Assembly (NCBI GenBank): GCA_020137815.1
Contig: CM035350.1
Location: forward strand, 2,042,335 to 2,106,334
DNA length: 64,000 nt
Reading direction: 5' to 3'
Source: Hormiphora californensis
Taxonomy: Eukaryota; Ctenophora; Tentaculata; Cydippida; Pleurobrachiidae
Shown: one piece after another, positions 42,910 to 62,438 of the stretch
Layout of the letters: every line of letters starts with the position of its first letter
How positions within the stretch are numbered: the stretch's first letter is position 1
Notes under the pieces: generated by a model
Database searches by the model: none
What the model was told of the DNA's origin: nothing
Seen by the model: only the letters and a program-made list of their open reading frames with translations
Position numbers and translations under genes: made by a program

Positions 42910-42923
42910 GTGGTCATAGCAAC
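42910..42923 (+). promoter_or_regulatory. X-box-like RFX site upstream of the 43-44 kb gene
   Basis: GTGGTCATAGCAAC matches 13 of 14 positions of the RFX X-box consensus GTHNYYATRRNAAC, differing only at position 3. It lies about 370 bases upstream of the first recognised exon of the next plus-strand gene. RFX factors drive ciliary genes in animals. The call rests on sequence alone. Confidence 0.5.
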
Positions 42924-43289
42924 GGGCAGCCCGTTTTTCAACTTATAAAGTGTGTACTTTTTCAGCAGTCAGTATAACAGAGGCGCGCACACTGACGCCG
43001 CGCACCATCGTCTCCTCAAGGTGATTTTCTTCTGTCATGTGTGACTGTGTGTCACACTGTCATGTGACTGTGTGCTGCATTTAAACTCAGCTGGTGTGTG
43101 CTTTATAGCTGATTTCTATAGACCTGTATTACTTTGGGGTGTCTTGAACTCTCTGCTATGTCACAGGATTCTATGCTGTTCTTTCTCAGGGCAGTCCGTG
43201 AACTCTGTGAAGTGTGCTCTCGGCTCTATGTTTGCTAACGTAGCAGAGCAGCTAACCAACTAATATGATAACATGACCCTCTATTTCAG

Positions 43290-44037
43290 TTTACTTCTGA
43301 TGGCTGGCCTCCAAAAGGACCCATAATACCTGGACCTAGTACTGCTGCACCTGCGACTACAATCCCTCAACCACCACCATGTTTTGTTAGGAATTTTGAA
43401 GAGAAAAAGAATGGATTCTCTAAACTCGTGAGTGTAAATTATCAATACTCAAGTGTTATGAAAATAAAGTGTGATCTAATGTTCGAGCCTTGAGAATATC
43501 CTACTATTTGTCTAATGTTGAGTAACCCTCATCACAGGACAACAAGTATACGTTGCGGGGTTGTGGGGAGGCACTGGGGAGGAAGGATCTGAGCCTAAGA
43601 AGGAAGGAAACGGGAGAGACCCTTCATCAAAGTGATGATATTATAGCTTGGGGTGACAACCGCCGAGGTGAGGGAAGAGGTTGTGATTTAGTAATCTATT
43701 TATTTCGTCTACTACAAGTTCATTTACTTCATTAGCTTTGATCATCTGGTCCTAATTACCATTTTCCCTTCCCTTTCAGACCAGAAGATATCTCGGACAC
43801 ACTCCACCTACACCTCCCCCTCTCCCAACCAACCCGGCTGAACACAGGAGGTTTGGTAGGCGGCCCAATCCTGCCAACCCAGTCTACCAACTCAGTACCA
43901 CTACAGCGTGTTGGTTTGGTAATGACTCCCAGTCAACCCCTTACAAAGTCCTAGCGGAGACTCAGCACCGCCATAACAGGCCAAATACCTGGAAGTACAG
44001 TACACATGCTCCCTACACCCTGGCAGACCTAGCTTGA
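43290..44037 (+). CDS. Small unidentified protein gene, possibly ciliary
   Basis: Three exons join in phase: 43290-43427 (starts FTSDGWPPKGPIIPGPST), 43538-43667 (DNKYTLRGCGEALGRKD) and 43780-44037. In the last exon the phase-consistent frame stops at NQPG, at about 43842. A neighbouring frame instead carries 60 well-formed residues ending in NTWKYSTHAPYTLADLA, so a one-base break near 43800-43840 is likely. The first coding exon is not found. The Pro/Tyr-rich short chain, with motifs such as TPYKVLAETQ and NTWKYSTH, resembles the style of small axonemal microtubule inner proteins, but I cannot assign a family. Support for a ciliary role is positional: the X-box upstream and the ciliary neighbour DYNC2I1. 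Confidence 0.55.
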
Positions 44038-44097
44038 CAATGACACTGTTTAGAAGTTGGGAACATTGTAGTTATGTGTTTAGTTTTGTGTTTAGAG

Positions 44098-44166
44098 TGT
44101 GTTACCATGGTTACTGTGTGTTACCATGGTTACTGTGTGTTACCATGGTTACTGTGTGTTACCATT
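44098..44166. repeat. 19-bp tandem repeat with palindromic X-box core
   Basis: Three full units and a partial one of GTTACCATGGTTACTGTGT start at 44101. The complement of each core is GTAACCATGGTAAC, an exact match to the RFX X-box consensus. It lies just after the stop codon of the 43-44 kb gene, in its probable 3' UTR. Confidence 0.85.
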
Positions 44167-45093
44167 TGTTTAGAACTTCCCTTATCTTAAATCGTGTTTT
44201 GACCTCTTGACCAGCTACCACCCCTGTTATTATGCCTGAATATACGCCTTTGCTTATGTGTCACGATCAGTTTGTATGTTTATTGTATAAAGTGTGTATG
44301 TAAGATATTTTACTCCTTATCAACCCGTAAAAACGAAATCAATTTAAAGATTTACGAGCCGGACGTTCTCATACTACATATATGAAATTCTGGTTCTGGA
44401 TTTGAAACTCAAGTCAACAAGTTGAAGTCGAACTCGAACTAGAGTCAGAGACTCAAATGTTGAGTCTCTGAGTTCAACTTCATGACTTGAGACCGACCTA
44501 TGAGGCTCTAGTAAAACAATTTTTGACCTTGTCCACTATCTGAAATGTGCCTGCGTGCCGCTGTTGGTGTGATACCTGACAGACAGGCATACATCGTGGG
44601 CGTGATATTGTCGAACTAGGTGTACATGACTACATGGTGCCATGATATCTCTCAGGGTGTGTGAGTCACACAGCTATATATTATAATCCCGGGAAAGAAT
44701 GAAAACGTCCGACTCCGAACAAACAAGAATAATATTATTTTGTTCAATATCATATGGCTGGTTCACTGCAGGAAGATAATCTGGTATATCCCATGGATCT
44801 GTCAGGCCAATGCTCAGGCTACATGACAGTTCACTGTTCACAGCCATGGATCCTACTGGATGTTTTAGAAAGACTAACCTGGACCAACGCAACTTAAAAG
44901 GTTGGTATTACAGCCTGTATGTATGCTTTTTGTCGCATTGGTATCAATGATAGTCGGGAGAGTCGCGAAGTGAAACTGAAGATGTGGAAATGATACTATC
45001 ACTTCCATCTGTTCACTTCGCGACTTCGATCTCACAGGCACACATGACACATGTGCCTATATCGATCACTATGTCACCAATATGTCGCGGTAA

Positions 45094-45246
45094 GCGGTAA
45101 ATGTTGCCTTGATTTGGACACAACTCGATCACGATGCCCTCTTTCCAACCAGCCCAAGATTATGTAATTTGGTCAAGAAATGGATGAGTTATGGCCAAAC
45201 TGTAAAAATTGTGTCCAAATCAAGGCAACGGCAACATTTACCGCTA
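45094..45246. mobile_element. 153-bp TIR element related to the 4468-5276 foldback
   Basis: GCGGTAAATGTTGCCTTGAT and its inverse bound the element. The interior contains GATGCCCTCTTTCCAACCAG and CAGCCCAAGATTATG-like sequence. The same string, with a few changes, lies near 4940-5010 in the foldback, so the two elements share an internal module but not their ends. Confidence 0.65.
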
Positions 45247-46340
45247 AGTTAGCATAGTCCATATGCGGCATATATGGCATATAAGCCTTTGATGGGATCT
45301 AACGCGGGCAGCCTTTGATGGGCGATGGCATCTAGCTATAACATAGATATTGAGGTTTTAATTGCCCTAAAAGTCTCACTATTGATATTGATAAATATAG
45401 GTTAATCGTAATATCAATAGTAGTAAACCCAGGTGTTTATGTAGGGGTCACGTCCGCTGGGTGCATGTGATCCACATGTGATTCACTTATCTCGATATAC
45501 GGTATAAAACCCTACCGAAGATAGGGGTTTATACTTTCAATAAAAAAAAGGATATATTGGTCATAATGATAAAGTTTAGCGGCTAGAACTATATAGCGGG
45601 CTGTGGTTTATATATGCAAAACTGACGTCCCACCTTCCGGCCTCTCCCGGATTATAATCCTAATGACACATTTATTAGAGTGTCGGATTTTGAAATAATC
45701 TTTCCACTTCCATCTTTACTAGACGTATTTTTTCACGCTGATTCCGAATCTGTCATTTATTTTGATCTACGACCACGTCATCCCCTGGAGAAGCCCTCCT
45801 GAATGAATTGCTTGTGCGTCGCGTTGCAGTGCTGTCACTATGCGCTCTCTCTCGCCAATTAGCTGCGCTCGCAAATTTACACACAACTGTGCCACCTGAG
45901 CTGAGATGGATCTCAACGAAGCTGCTCAGCGGTCAGAAATTTTGAGTTTAAACGCCAAGACAATTAAGATCCAATCCATCATCAATTGATCATTTGCTAA
46001 TGAATTGGACCTGTTGCTTGGTTCGTAATTCCAATAAATGTCATTTATTTTCAGGAGATGGTATCCCCGAGATGCTCCCAATCATGTTGGTGTGATCAAC
46101 TCTGTAATTGCAAGCTGACTGCGGCGCTAACGTCCAGCATCATACTGACATACTCCGATCCCTGGTAAGAAGATGTTCTCGAAATGTGTTCGCGATATGA
46201 TCAATATGATTTTCCCAGTTTTTCCCCGAGAGGGAGAGTCTCCATCCTATCAGAGAACTACTACTCAGACCTCCCACATGTGTTTTCTGTTAAGCTGTGT
46301 TTAGTGTTAATCAGGCTCGTGCAGATTAGCTTGAACAGCA

Positions 46341-46482
<142 letters not shown>

Positions 46483-48027
46483 CCACTGTGTTCACTTGTC
46501 GATATCCCACTTTGGTGGTTGGATCGTTGTTTCAGGCACGCTCGCTCCCCCGCGACGAAAGACACCACACTAGACTCAAGAGAACTACAGCAGCTAGATT
46601 GATGTTGGCTAGAATGGTGGTAAGGTGTGTCCCTGCTCGCACGTGGCATGGCTACCCAAGTTTCCCCGCTCCACCTACTATAATACAGCTGCTCAGTACA
46701 ACCGGTCACAATACCAGGTATTCATCATTCAGATTGCGTGGTTTTCGGATGAAGTTACGTATTAACTTGTAAATGATTGGCTCATGGATGGTGAGTCACC
46801 ATTGCAGTGACTGTTTAGATGTGGGGATTTAGTTTAATTCATTTGAAATTGAATACGTAATACTAATTTATTTTTTGGTCTTCCTCACATTTCGAGTTCA
46901 GGAGGTGAGATCCAAGTGATCAATTATAACTAAGTCATTATCTTTACTTTAACTTACGTTTGACACTACTCCATTACGTATTGCAACGTTTAGGGATTTA
47001 TCAAAAATATCAATGACTGACAGAAATTCTAGAGAATGATACTGATAGTTGAATATCGAGGCTTAGTAAAACTGTAATACATGTATCAGAACAAAATGCC
47101 TCAACATATCCCCTTGCAGTTGCCCCGTTGGTCTGTTGAATTGAAATAGACGGATATTCGATATTTTAGCTGTATCTTTTGTCCTGCTTTCTGTTGACGA
47201 TGTAAAACTGCTGTTGTCCAAAGGGCTGTTGTTTGGGAGATTTAGACTTAGAGCAAGGCCTTTAGAGCTTCCCTGTTGTTATATAAAGTCCGCCTTAGGT
47301 TGTGGTCGAGACATAGATTGCGTTAGACCTATATGAGCCCGTTCATTCATGCTCATTCATGTTTGACAAGTTGACATTTAAACTGATATATTTATTGCAC
47401 TATATCGGTGTATGAAATTTGACATGAAGATCTGAGAGGATAGACTGAGATTGAGAAATATATTTATACTGTACTACTTTCTAGTAGATAGTGAAATAGA
47501 TAGAGAGATAGTGGGAAAGAAAGGGATATAGCACATGACAACTGGTGAATGAAATTGATAGACAAGGCAGCAATATGTTTTAATGTCCCTTGTTCAATAA
47601 CTGCTGCAGTACCCTCCGAATATTAATCATTTGTGAGTGTATTTTAATGAACAGCCCATTCTCAGCAGTAGAATGACAACTTATTGATCTTCACTAGGCT
47701 ATCTATTGACGTCACTCATGTATTTATAATACGAAACTGATCTGTGATCTCACGTTTTTCGCTACCTAGTTATAAGTATTAATTAAATGTTATCACGTTT
47801 TCTAAAGCTTTATACAAAGCTTTGACGCGTCGGTCAAGTCAATGGCACGTACAATTATTCTATCTAACTACTTGCGAGTTTCCAATCACAGTAAACGCTG
47901 AAACGTCATGATAGACTCCTCACCCAAATCCCCTAGACGGGTTCCGTACCACCCATCTCCCAAGCACTAAACCTATGCATTAACATGTGATCAGTAACGT
48001 GCTGTAATCCCTGGAGCAGCGCTCTCT

Positions 48028-48196
<169 letters not shown>

Positions 48197-48577
48197 TCCC
48201 TCTGCTCATCCTGATATGATCAGATGCTAGTCAAATAGCTGGTGGTGCAATTGTGCACGTGATATCCCTCCCTTCCTTCTCATTGGTCCTCACTCACTTA
48301 GTTCAGTTGCTAAACTTTGTCTTGCTAGAAATTGATGGCGTAGATCAAATTGAAATTGAAAATAAGAGACGAGCATACTATAATGATAATTTAGGTTGGA
48401 ACGGCGCGACATGTTACAATTTAAAGCAATCACGGGGGTGGAGATTAGGACGCGGTTGTCGGAGTAGATACGAAACTCTGTAGGGGTCAACTACTCCATG
48501 TAATCTACTAATCTGCAGTAGATCAGTAGGAGATATCTATTTGGATCTTTCAATCTATTCATTATTATTCGATAGAG

Positions 48578-48636
48578 ATCTCTAGAGAGATAGAATCATA
48601 GAGAGATAGAATCATAGAGAGATAGAATCATAGAGG
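48578..48636. repeat. 18-bp tandem repeat
   Basis: AGAGAGATAGAATCATAG repeated about three times in direct orientation. Confidence 0.8.
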
Positions 48637-49162
48637 GTATCTTTGTTTGATCTTTTCTATGCTTTTTATGAGCTGTTATCCCTGCTGGTGTGCTTAGTAA
48701 CATAGTATCATGAGAGAAAAAGAGAGAGAAACCTAGATGGAAAAGGGAGGAAAAGAGATAGAGGGAGTTACGGTTATTGTGGTAAATCGAGTTTTACGGA
48801 ACCTTGCGAACTGTATTTATCTCCCTCTCTCCCTCCTTCTCTCGCTCTCCCTTTCTCTCTCCCTTTCTCTACTTCTCTTTTTCTCTAAATCTCTCTCTCT
48901 CCTCTCCCTCTCGCGGTACGTGAGAGAGTACTCATGACAGCTGTTATGATAAGATATCCCTGAATAAAGTGATACCTTTCTCATCTCGATTGTCTCTTTC
49001 ACAAGTAAAGATAGCATCATTGATCATTTTATTAAACTCGTTACATAAATTTTACATATCCCATTAGCATTAGAACGATTATTAATAATGATATTATCTT
49101 GTGATTTAGTGTCATTTGCTATCCATGATCCTTCTCTCTTTCTACATTCAAAAATATAAATC

Positions 49163-49285
<123 letters not shown>

Positions 49286-50527
49286 AGTTCCCTCGGGTGG
49301 GTGGTCACTGCAGGGAGATGGTTCAGGTAACGACCTCTAATGTTGTTACATAAAATAGCGCTCTATTACGGGGGTGCGATTAGTTCGCCCTATTTGTGGG
49401 ATTCGCGGCTTCTATCTACCCACTCTCTCACTCTGTCTCCCACTATCTATTACCGTTTGGGACGGTTTGGGTGTGTGGATGATACTTTTTCAACAAACAT
49501 TTATCGCTCATTTCATTTGTTGTTTTATCTACATAAAATTTTAAATCTCGAGTCCATATATTTTCGTTGGAAATGGCCAATGGTCCATTATAACCTATAC
49601 ACAGCAGCCATACTATACTGTACTTTCCCTGAAAATGCTATGTACTTAAAGGTGACAAAATATGTTCGGACCATAGTTCAGACCATAGTTCAGCAGCCGG
49701 CCGTATCACGTCTGTGCGTTAGTTTACCGCCATTGCAAGGGCGATTAACTTTGATCAGATCACCACCACCGAGCTCCAGCTCAGTAACAACAAACAGCTT
49801 GGGTGAGGACCTTTTGTCCACATCGCGTAGCAGTGATAGAGACTGGGCGAATTACAGTTATCGAGAGGGAGAGAGAGCAGAGGCGAGTAAATCGGTAAAG
49901 ACAATGGGAGAGAGAGCGGAAGAGAGAGAGAGAGAGAGAGAGAGCGGAAAAGAGAGGGGAGGGTCTATCGAATATAACAAGCCTCCCCTCATTTTTCTTG
50001 ATGTTTATCCCTAATTTGTTTTATGCCATCTTTCGCCTAGGAGATCCGTCTGACTGCAAAACTGACATGACAGTTAGACAGTGGTCCGTTGACGCACCTT
50101 TAAAAATAGAAATATAAATGGTATATATTTCAAGCACCAATAGTTCCTACATCTAACCGTCTAACGGTTTCTCTGGGGAAATGGGAATTCGTCTTCACGG
50201 CTATTGGTTGCAGTAACTAGTTATAGTAGTAGTACATAGCAAATACAAACTCATTAATTTAGTTCACTCGAATTTACCAAACTAATATCCTTTCAACTTT
50301 TTATTAATTGCTATTTCCTTTTTCCCGGGATATCAAATATTTGGAAAAGTTAGTGTAGGATTGTATTGCGTGCACACAGATATCTATCTATGAAACATAA
50401 TCCTCCTTGATATACCAGCTTGTCTACTGGTGGTATTTTGTGGCGCGTTTATCTTGAGTGGTTTTACTTCTAGGGTTGCAGCTTACTCATACATACCTTG
50501 CTGTCGTTTATTAAGCTCCTATATATA

Positions 50528-51266
50528 CAGTCGGACCCCGATTTACCGGGATCCTCGGGGGAAGCCATTTTGCCCGGTAAATCGGGGTGCCCGGTATATC
50601 GGGGTAGAGCATATATTTGATCCATAAACCCTACCCATAAATCCTACTTTTGTCCAAAATTCTATACCAAGACACCTCTGTATAGTATACATTTATTGAT
50701 GACAATATTATCAATATCAATGCTTCTGTAATTAGAAATAGAAAATTTAAAAAATTCAAAACTTCCCCCCCCCCCCCCCCCCCCCGACCGAGTCCGAATC
50801 GTGTTTCGAATCGGTGCATCTTATCACGTGTCCTGCCGCTAATTAGACGGTTCGAAACGAACCGATACGTGATACCATGCCGAATCTGGGCACCCTAAGC
50901 GGGGTGAGGAAGTATCAAAATTTCAAAATAACTTTTTCTCTGAAAATTTACGTGGAGCATCGATCAAAGCATTGACAATCATTCTGTAAAATTTTGCAAA
51001 AAAGTTATGAAATTTTTCTAAGGTAGGTATACCAGACACGTTCGAATCGTGTTTCGAATCGGTACATCTTATCACGTGTCCTGCCGCTAATTAGACGGTT
51101 TGAAACGAACCGATACGTGATCCCCATTAGACCTAGCAAATTGCAAATGCAAGTTAACCAACCGGCAAAACTTCGAAAATTTACCAAAAAAAATTCGGGG
51201 GAAAGAAATCCTCCCGGTAAATCGGGGTTCCGGTAAATCGGGGCCCGGTAAATCGGGGTCCGACTG
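50528..51266. mobile_element. TIR element (TA target site), CAGTCGGACCCC family, copy B
   Basis: The outer ends are the same as copy A (CAGTCGGACCCCGATTTA, with TA flanks) and AAATCGGGG again recurs inside both ends, here in a CCCGGTAAATCGGGG context. The interior shares blocks such as TTTCGAATCGGTGCATCTTA and AAACGAACCGATACGTGAT with copy A. A run of 22 C interrupts it at about 50765-50786. No transposase is present. Confidence 0.78.
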
Positions 51267-51550
51267 TATTTCAAGAAACAAATTTTTTCTAAGAATGAAC
51301 TTGCCTTGTTCGTCCCCCAACAAAACAAGAAACCACAGTATTAAGCAGTCCAAAAGCTAATAAATTGTCTCGTTTACTGAGAAACTAAACAAGTTAGGAG
51401 TTTCTTATTTTGTTGAATTGTGTGGTTTACATTTTATAAGATTCTTACTAAAGCGTTTCTTACGATTATTGTAAGGTAGTTTATACTTTCATTTTGCTTC
51501 TAGTGTCCGTTTCCTAACCAAACACTCCCCCTCTCACAGTCCGCAGTGTA

Positions 51551-52046
51551 ATGATGATGGGAAGTGGGAAGATCACTATGTTACCACAGAGCAGCTCCAC
51601 TAAAGGGTTCATGATCAAAGATATCTTAGAGAAAACACCACTCCTTCAACCAATCTCTCCGCCGTCCGTTACAGGTATGTGTTGTAAAATATATAGGGCT
51701 TTTTTCTTGCGACATCTCTACGACATTAGTAGGGTTTTACTATTTTACTGTTTTGATGTTGTTGAAGCGAGTTGTTATGATGATATGTTGTAGCGTAGGA
51801 GTCCCTCGAACCGTTCGTCCCGTTTTAAACAAGCGCACAAAGACGAACAGTTCAAGGAGTCGTATGTTGTTAACGTTGGATGAGTCTATTCATGGGGAAT
51901 TTGATGTAAGATGCATAGTTGTTAGATGTCAGAGCATTGGCTTGACAGGTTGTTAAGGATATATTAACTTGGATTATGGATAGTTCGAGAAAGTAGGGAA
52001 AGTAGTAGTTACCCTCGCAAACACCATTACCCCAAAATATGCACCA

Positions 52047-52141
<95 letters not shown>

Positions 52142-52669
52142 AGAGTTCACTTTGTGAGAGTGCAACAAATGGGTTGTGCCCTGTTGTCTTGCTAGTCATC
52201 TCACTAACTCCCCCCCCCCTCTTTGTATTCTTCTTCACCATCTCCGTTTCACAAGGCTCATGTGACCAGGACTTAGAGCCCCGTCAATTTGGCTCCGCTA
52301 CCAGGAGCCTCATAACACACACACATATTATATTCGTGCATTTATTTATTGGTCTATAGTTTTCCAGTGATTCTCTTTCACTCTCTATTGGATCATGATT
52401 TTATAAAAGGAAAACGTGCCTCAGTTAAAAACAGACAGAAATCCATTTCGATTCGCATGAGGAATTTTCCACACGGGGGCCACTTACAGTTGTTTGATGT
52501 TGTCGCAAGTTTCTCAATATGGAGATTGGAGACAAAGAGGGAGTAATGTGGGAGATGTGTGCAGCACATGGGGCATAGCCTAATAGAATGGCTGGATCCT
52601 ATTTTCTATATAATGCACATCACATCGTGATTGACCCATTAAGTTAGATTGCCTCGACACTATAGCAGA

Positions 52670-52716
<47 letters not shown>

Positions 52717-55349
52717 GAGAGAAAGGTAGAGATAGAGAGAGATGAGAGAGAGAGAAAGAGAGGAATTACATATGGTCATGGTGGTGGTGGTGTTCATTTT
52801 ACGGTTTGTTGCCTTCAAATTGCGAACAAACATGTGTAAGTAGCCCGTGAGATTCCCAACTCGATTAGCTAAAGGACACATCTAACTAAAGGAGGGGGTC
52901 AGACCTCTGTAAAGGTCTTACAGCTCACTTAATAAAACTGGAAAAAATAGCGAGCGCCATATGTCGGGGAGTATTGTGTGTTGGCCGGATTAGTGTGCCC
53001 AATAGCGACTCAGCCCCTAGCAAATCTTGTTAACTCCTCCCCTAGCAGCCCTCTCTTTAATAGCGATCCCCCTCCTCATAATGCCCTCATCTCACCATCT
53101 CAGATGAACTACTGCACGGGGGTTCAGAGTGCGAAATGCAGCTGATAATGGACAGCTCGGGTAAAATGAAAAAGAAGCGGAAACCCAGGACCAGTTTCAC
53201 AAATCTCCAGCTGTTTGAGTTGGAGAGGAAGTTTTATCATAAGAAGTACCTGGCCAGTAGTGAGAGGAAGAAGCTTGCTCAGTTGTTAAACCTAACAGAT
53301 ATCCAGGTACATAATAAACACTGTTAAAGAATATATCGTGTCAATAAATCGTGTCATTTTGCAATCTCACTTTAAAAGTTTCGAAATCCAAAGTTTTGTG
53401 GGTGCAATTACGTATTCTTGAACATCTATCAAATATAATTGCCAAATGTCGCCACTAAGTCATGCATAAACGACACGACAAGCAGATTTAATTGAATTTT
53501 GCATTTCGTAATGGCATTACGAAAGGCAAAACTTATGAGCCTCTAGATAGTGGCACTAATGGCACTAATGTCGTGACATGAAGTATTCAGTGAATTGAAA
53601 CCATTACCTATCAATTGATATAGCACCATGACTCATGTGTCATGACATCACATTCCATACAACTCCATTAGTAATGGCATTACGAATTTTACCATTACAA
53701 CATAAAACAGATCCCTATTCTCAACATGTTGAGAATATTATAATGTTGCAACAGCTTTCATCGCCCAAACACCAAAAGTATTCTTTAAAACGACTATTTG
53801 CGTGATACTCAACAACGCTTTATTTCAGGTGAAGACTTGGTTTCAAAATCGGAGAAATAAGCACAAGAGGAGTAAGCATGATATGATTCCAATTTTTGAA
53901 ACAGATTGTGATGCTGCACGATCCATTCTTTTTAGCCAGGTAAAGCACCCCCACAGACACCCTTCAACCCCTTTTCCATTCTGTCTGGCGCCGCGACCCC
54001 ATTCGAGCGCACTGTAGAAATTGGGGTATCGCGCCGCCATACAGTTTCCATTCCATTCTCTCTCTCTACCTAGCTCTGCAGTCTGCAGGGTACTATTAAA
54101 AGATGGAGATAGTTTGGAGAGACCTAGTTATGATAGCTTTCTTTTGTCATTAGTAAAGCGAATCAAGTGGTGAGGCCACCGATTATCTGTTTCTAGAATA
54201 TATGTCTCAAGTGCTTCTCTCCCTCTTTCTTTCTCCCTCTCTCTCTTTCTCCCCCTCACTTGAGTTAACCCTATTTATGTCTAGTCTATACCGGTATGAT
54301 CTATTGGTAGCCCCCTCACTTTATCCTCAATTATGGTAATCCTCGGTCCCTGTTTCTCCGATTTTTGTGCTCTAAACCTCAACTTTTCAGGTTGGTGGTT
54401 CAGGATTTTCCCGGTCCCTCAAGGCTTTCGTATGTCATGCTCTGGCTAATGACTTTGTGACAATGCGAGCCCTCGAAGACATGCACCCTCTCGGCCCTGT
54501 GTCCCAGGTAAGAGTGGAACCGTGGGAGAGAAATAATAGGAGGGGAAGAGCGAAAACAGATTAGGAATAGCTATTACATACTAGGCTGAGAGAAAGGGAA
54601 TTTTCATGTGGGGGATAAAAGGTTGATTTCGAACAGATGGAGGACTTTGCAATGCAAAGTTTGCATTTTTCTTGGAAGTACCTATCAACCATAGGAAAAG
54701 TTCACATGTCATTGCTAAATCATTTAACACTTCAAAATGAATTATTTAATTTTCTTCCGCTCATGCACAACCACATAACGGCTCCATGTCCTCCCCTCAT
54801 TTAATGATTTCCGGCTGCCCAGTCTAGTCAAGTGGTTATTAATCAAGAGGTCCGTTCAGCTGTCAGATCACCCCACTTTTCCTTCATAGTTCTTTCCTGG
54901 GGATTATGTAGTTGTTTGGGCGAGGAATTTTAGTTATACAGCTACTTCGGGATACCACGCGACAAGATTTCCTAGTTATACGGTAGTAATTGCAGTTGTG
55001 AAATCTTCGTTATGAACCATCACGATGAATCCGTAAAGCTTTTAGTACGTAATTTTACGAGCTTTCAATTTTAAACTCTGTTAAATAGTTGTTGGGAGAG
55101 GGGGTCCTTAGCTTGGTTATAACCCACTTTCATACTGGGAATACTTGTTGAGTAAGGGGGAAGACTCACACTCTTCCCCTAACTCAACAAGGGAATGCTA
55201 AAATAAGAGTAGCCATCTAGTAAATCTATTAATGTGGGGGCAGGTGCGGCAACATGTTTTTAACAATTCCTTCTTTCACACAGGTTTCTCTACCATCTGC
55301 TATCTCAACAACAGCAAGTGATAGTGCAGCCACGACTGCTGGGGTTTGA
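51551..55349 (+). CDS. TLX-like NK-class homeobox transcription factor
   Basis: Exons: 51551-51674, 53104-53306, 53829-53939, 54391-54507 and 55284-55349 (TGA), all phase-consistent. The first holds an EH1-type Groucho-binding motif, FMIKDILEK. The homeodomain is split at the usual Q44/V45 site. It starts KPRTSFTNLQLFELERKFYH, continues KKYLASSERKKLAQLLNLTD, and after the intron reads VKTWFQNRRNKHKRSKH. Thr at position 47 with KPRTSFT and KYLAS-ER favours TLX over BarH or BarX, which share Thr47. Unusual residues are Asn54 and His56, where relatives normally have Thr54 and Trp56 (RTKW). Two short downstream exons (SGFSRSLKAFVCHALAND, then a Ser/Thr/Ala tail) are not recognised. The ATG at 51551 is the first in frame, but an upstream exon is possible. 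Confidence 0.85.
52049..52137. repeat. (CT)n microsatellite
   Basis: About 88 bases of CT in the first homeobox-gene intron. A second GA tract lies at 52675-52712 in the same intron. Confidence 0.95.
53485..53705. repeat. Palindrome-rich block in homeobox intron
   Basis: TTTCGTAATGGCATTACGAA at about 53505 is a perfect palindrome. AGTAATGGCATTACGAA recurs at about 53670, and CATTAC/GTAATG units surround both. It looks like a small decayed inverted-repeat element in the intron that splits the homeobox. Confidence 0.5.
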
Positions 55350-55928
55350 GGATCTACAACTACAAGATCCTAAATCCAGCCGCCAAAACCTCACGATGGA
55401 AACTGATTCCAGTACTATATGGTCATGGAATGACGATGAGAATATCTCGAGATAGTCAGAGAGACAATTTTGTGTGATTGTGTTAAATTCCATTCTACTT
55501 CAGCCACACTTTATATAGAGCAGTTTAACTGACCCGCAACCACATAGAGAGAGGGGGGACTAATGCAACAGTGGTACCACAACTCACTGCTACGTGTCAG
55601 ATGCTGGGTTGATTTTCAACGTGTCCTTGGTACCCGAGAGTGCGCGCGCATTTCCCACGGTCTATGAATACCACTACTTTGGATAATGCGGCGTCCTTGC
55701 GCGTTACAGTTATGTGTAGGAGAGGGCTGGACGCGGGACAAAGCAGTGGAATTCCTGTTCCAATTAGTTTTTTAAGAAGCGATAAACTCTCGTATAACTG
55801 GAAAATAAGCAACGTAAAAAGTAGAATAAATATGCAACTCAAGTAAGTTTGTCTCAACCATCGTTAATTCTGTAAATTGTTCATTGAAATGTGGGTCATC
55901 GCTTTCAGTTTTCTTCCATAATCCCTTC
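55350..55928. other. Convergent 3' flanks of the homeobox gene and PDIA4
   Basis: About 580 bases between the stop codons of two genes facing each other. They presumably hold both 3' UTRs. No other gene is supported. Confidence 0.5.

Positions 55929-62438
<6,510 letters not shown>

Noticed and set aside
44674-44892. A 72-codon minus-strand frame
   Set aside because: No start context, splice partner or family resemblance; its length is within chance expectation.
46488-46772. A 94-codon plus-strand frame next to a GA tract
   Set aside because: Basic, low-complexity composition and no recognisable motif; it may be untranslated exon or chance.
49340-50014. A 224-codon plus-strand frame
   Set aside because: Most of it is low-information sequence ending in Glu-Arg microsatellite. 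Only a middle piece (about 49690-49886) might be an exon, and that is noted as a weak possibility.
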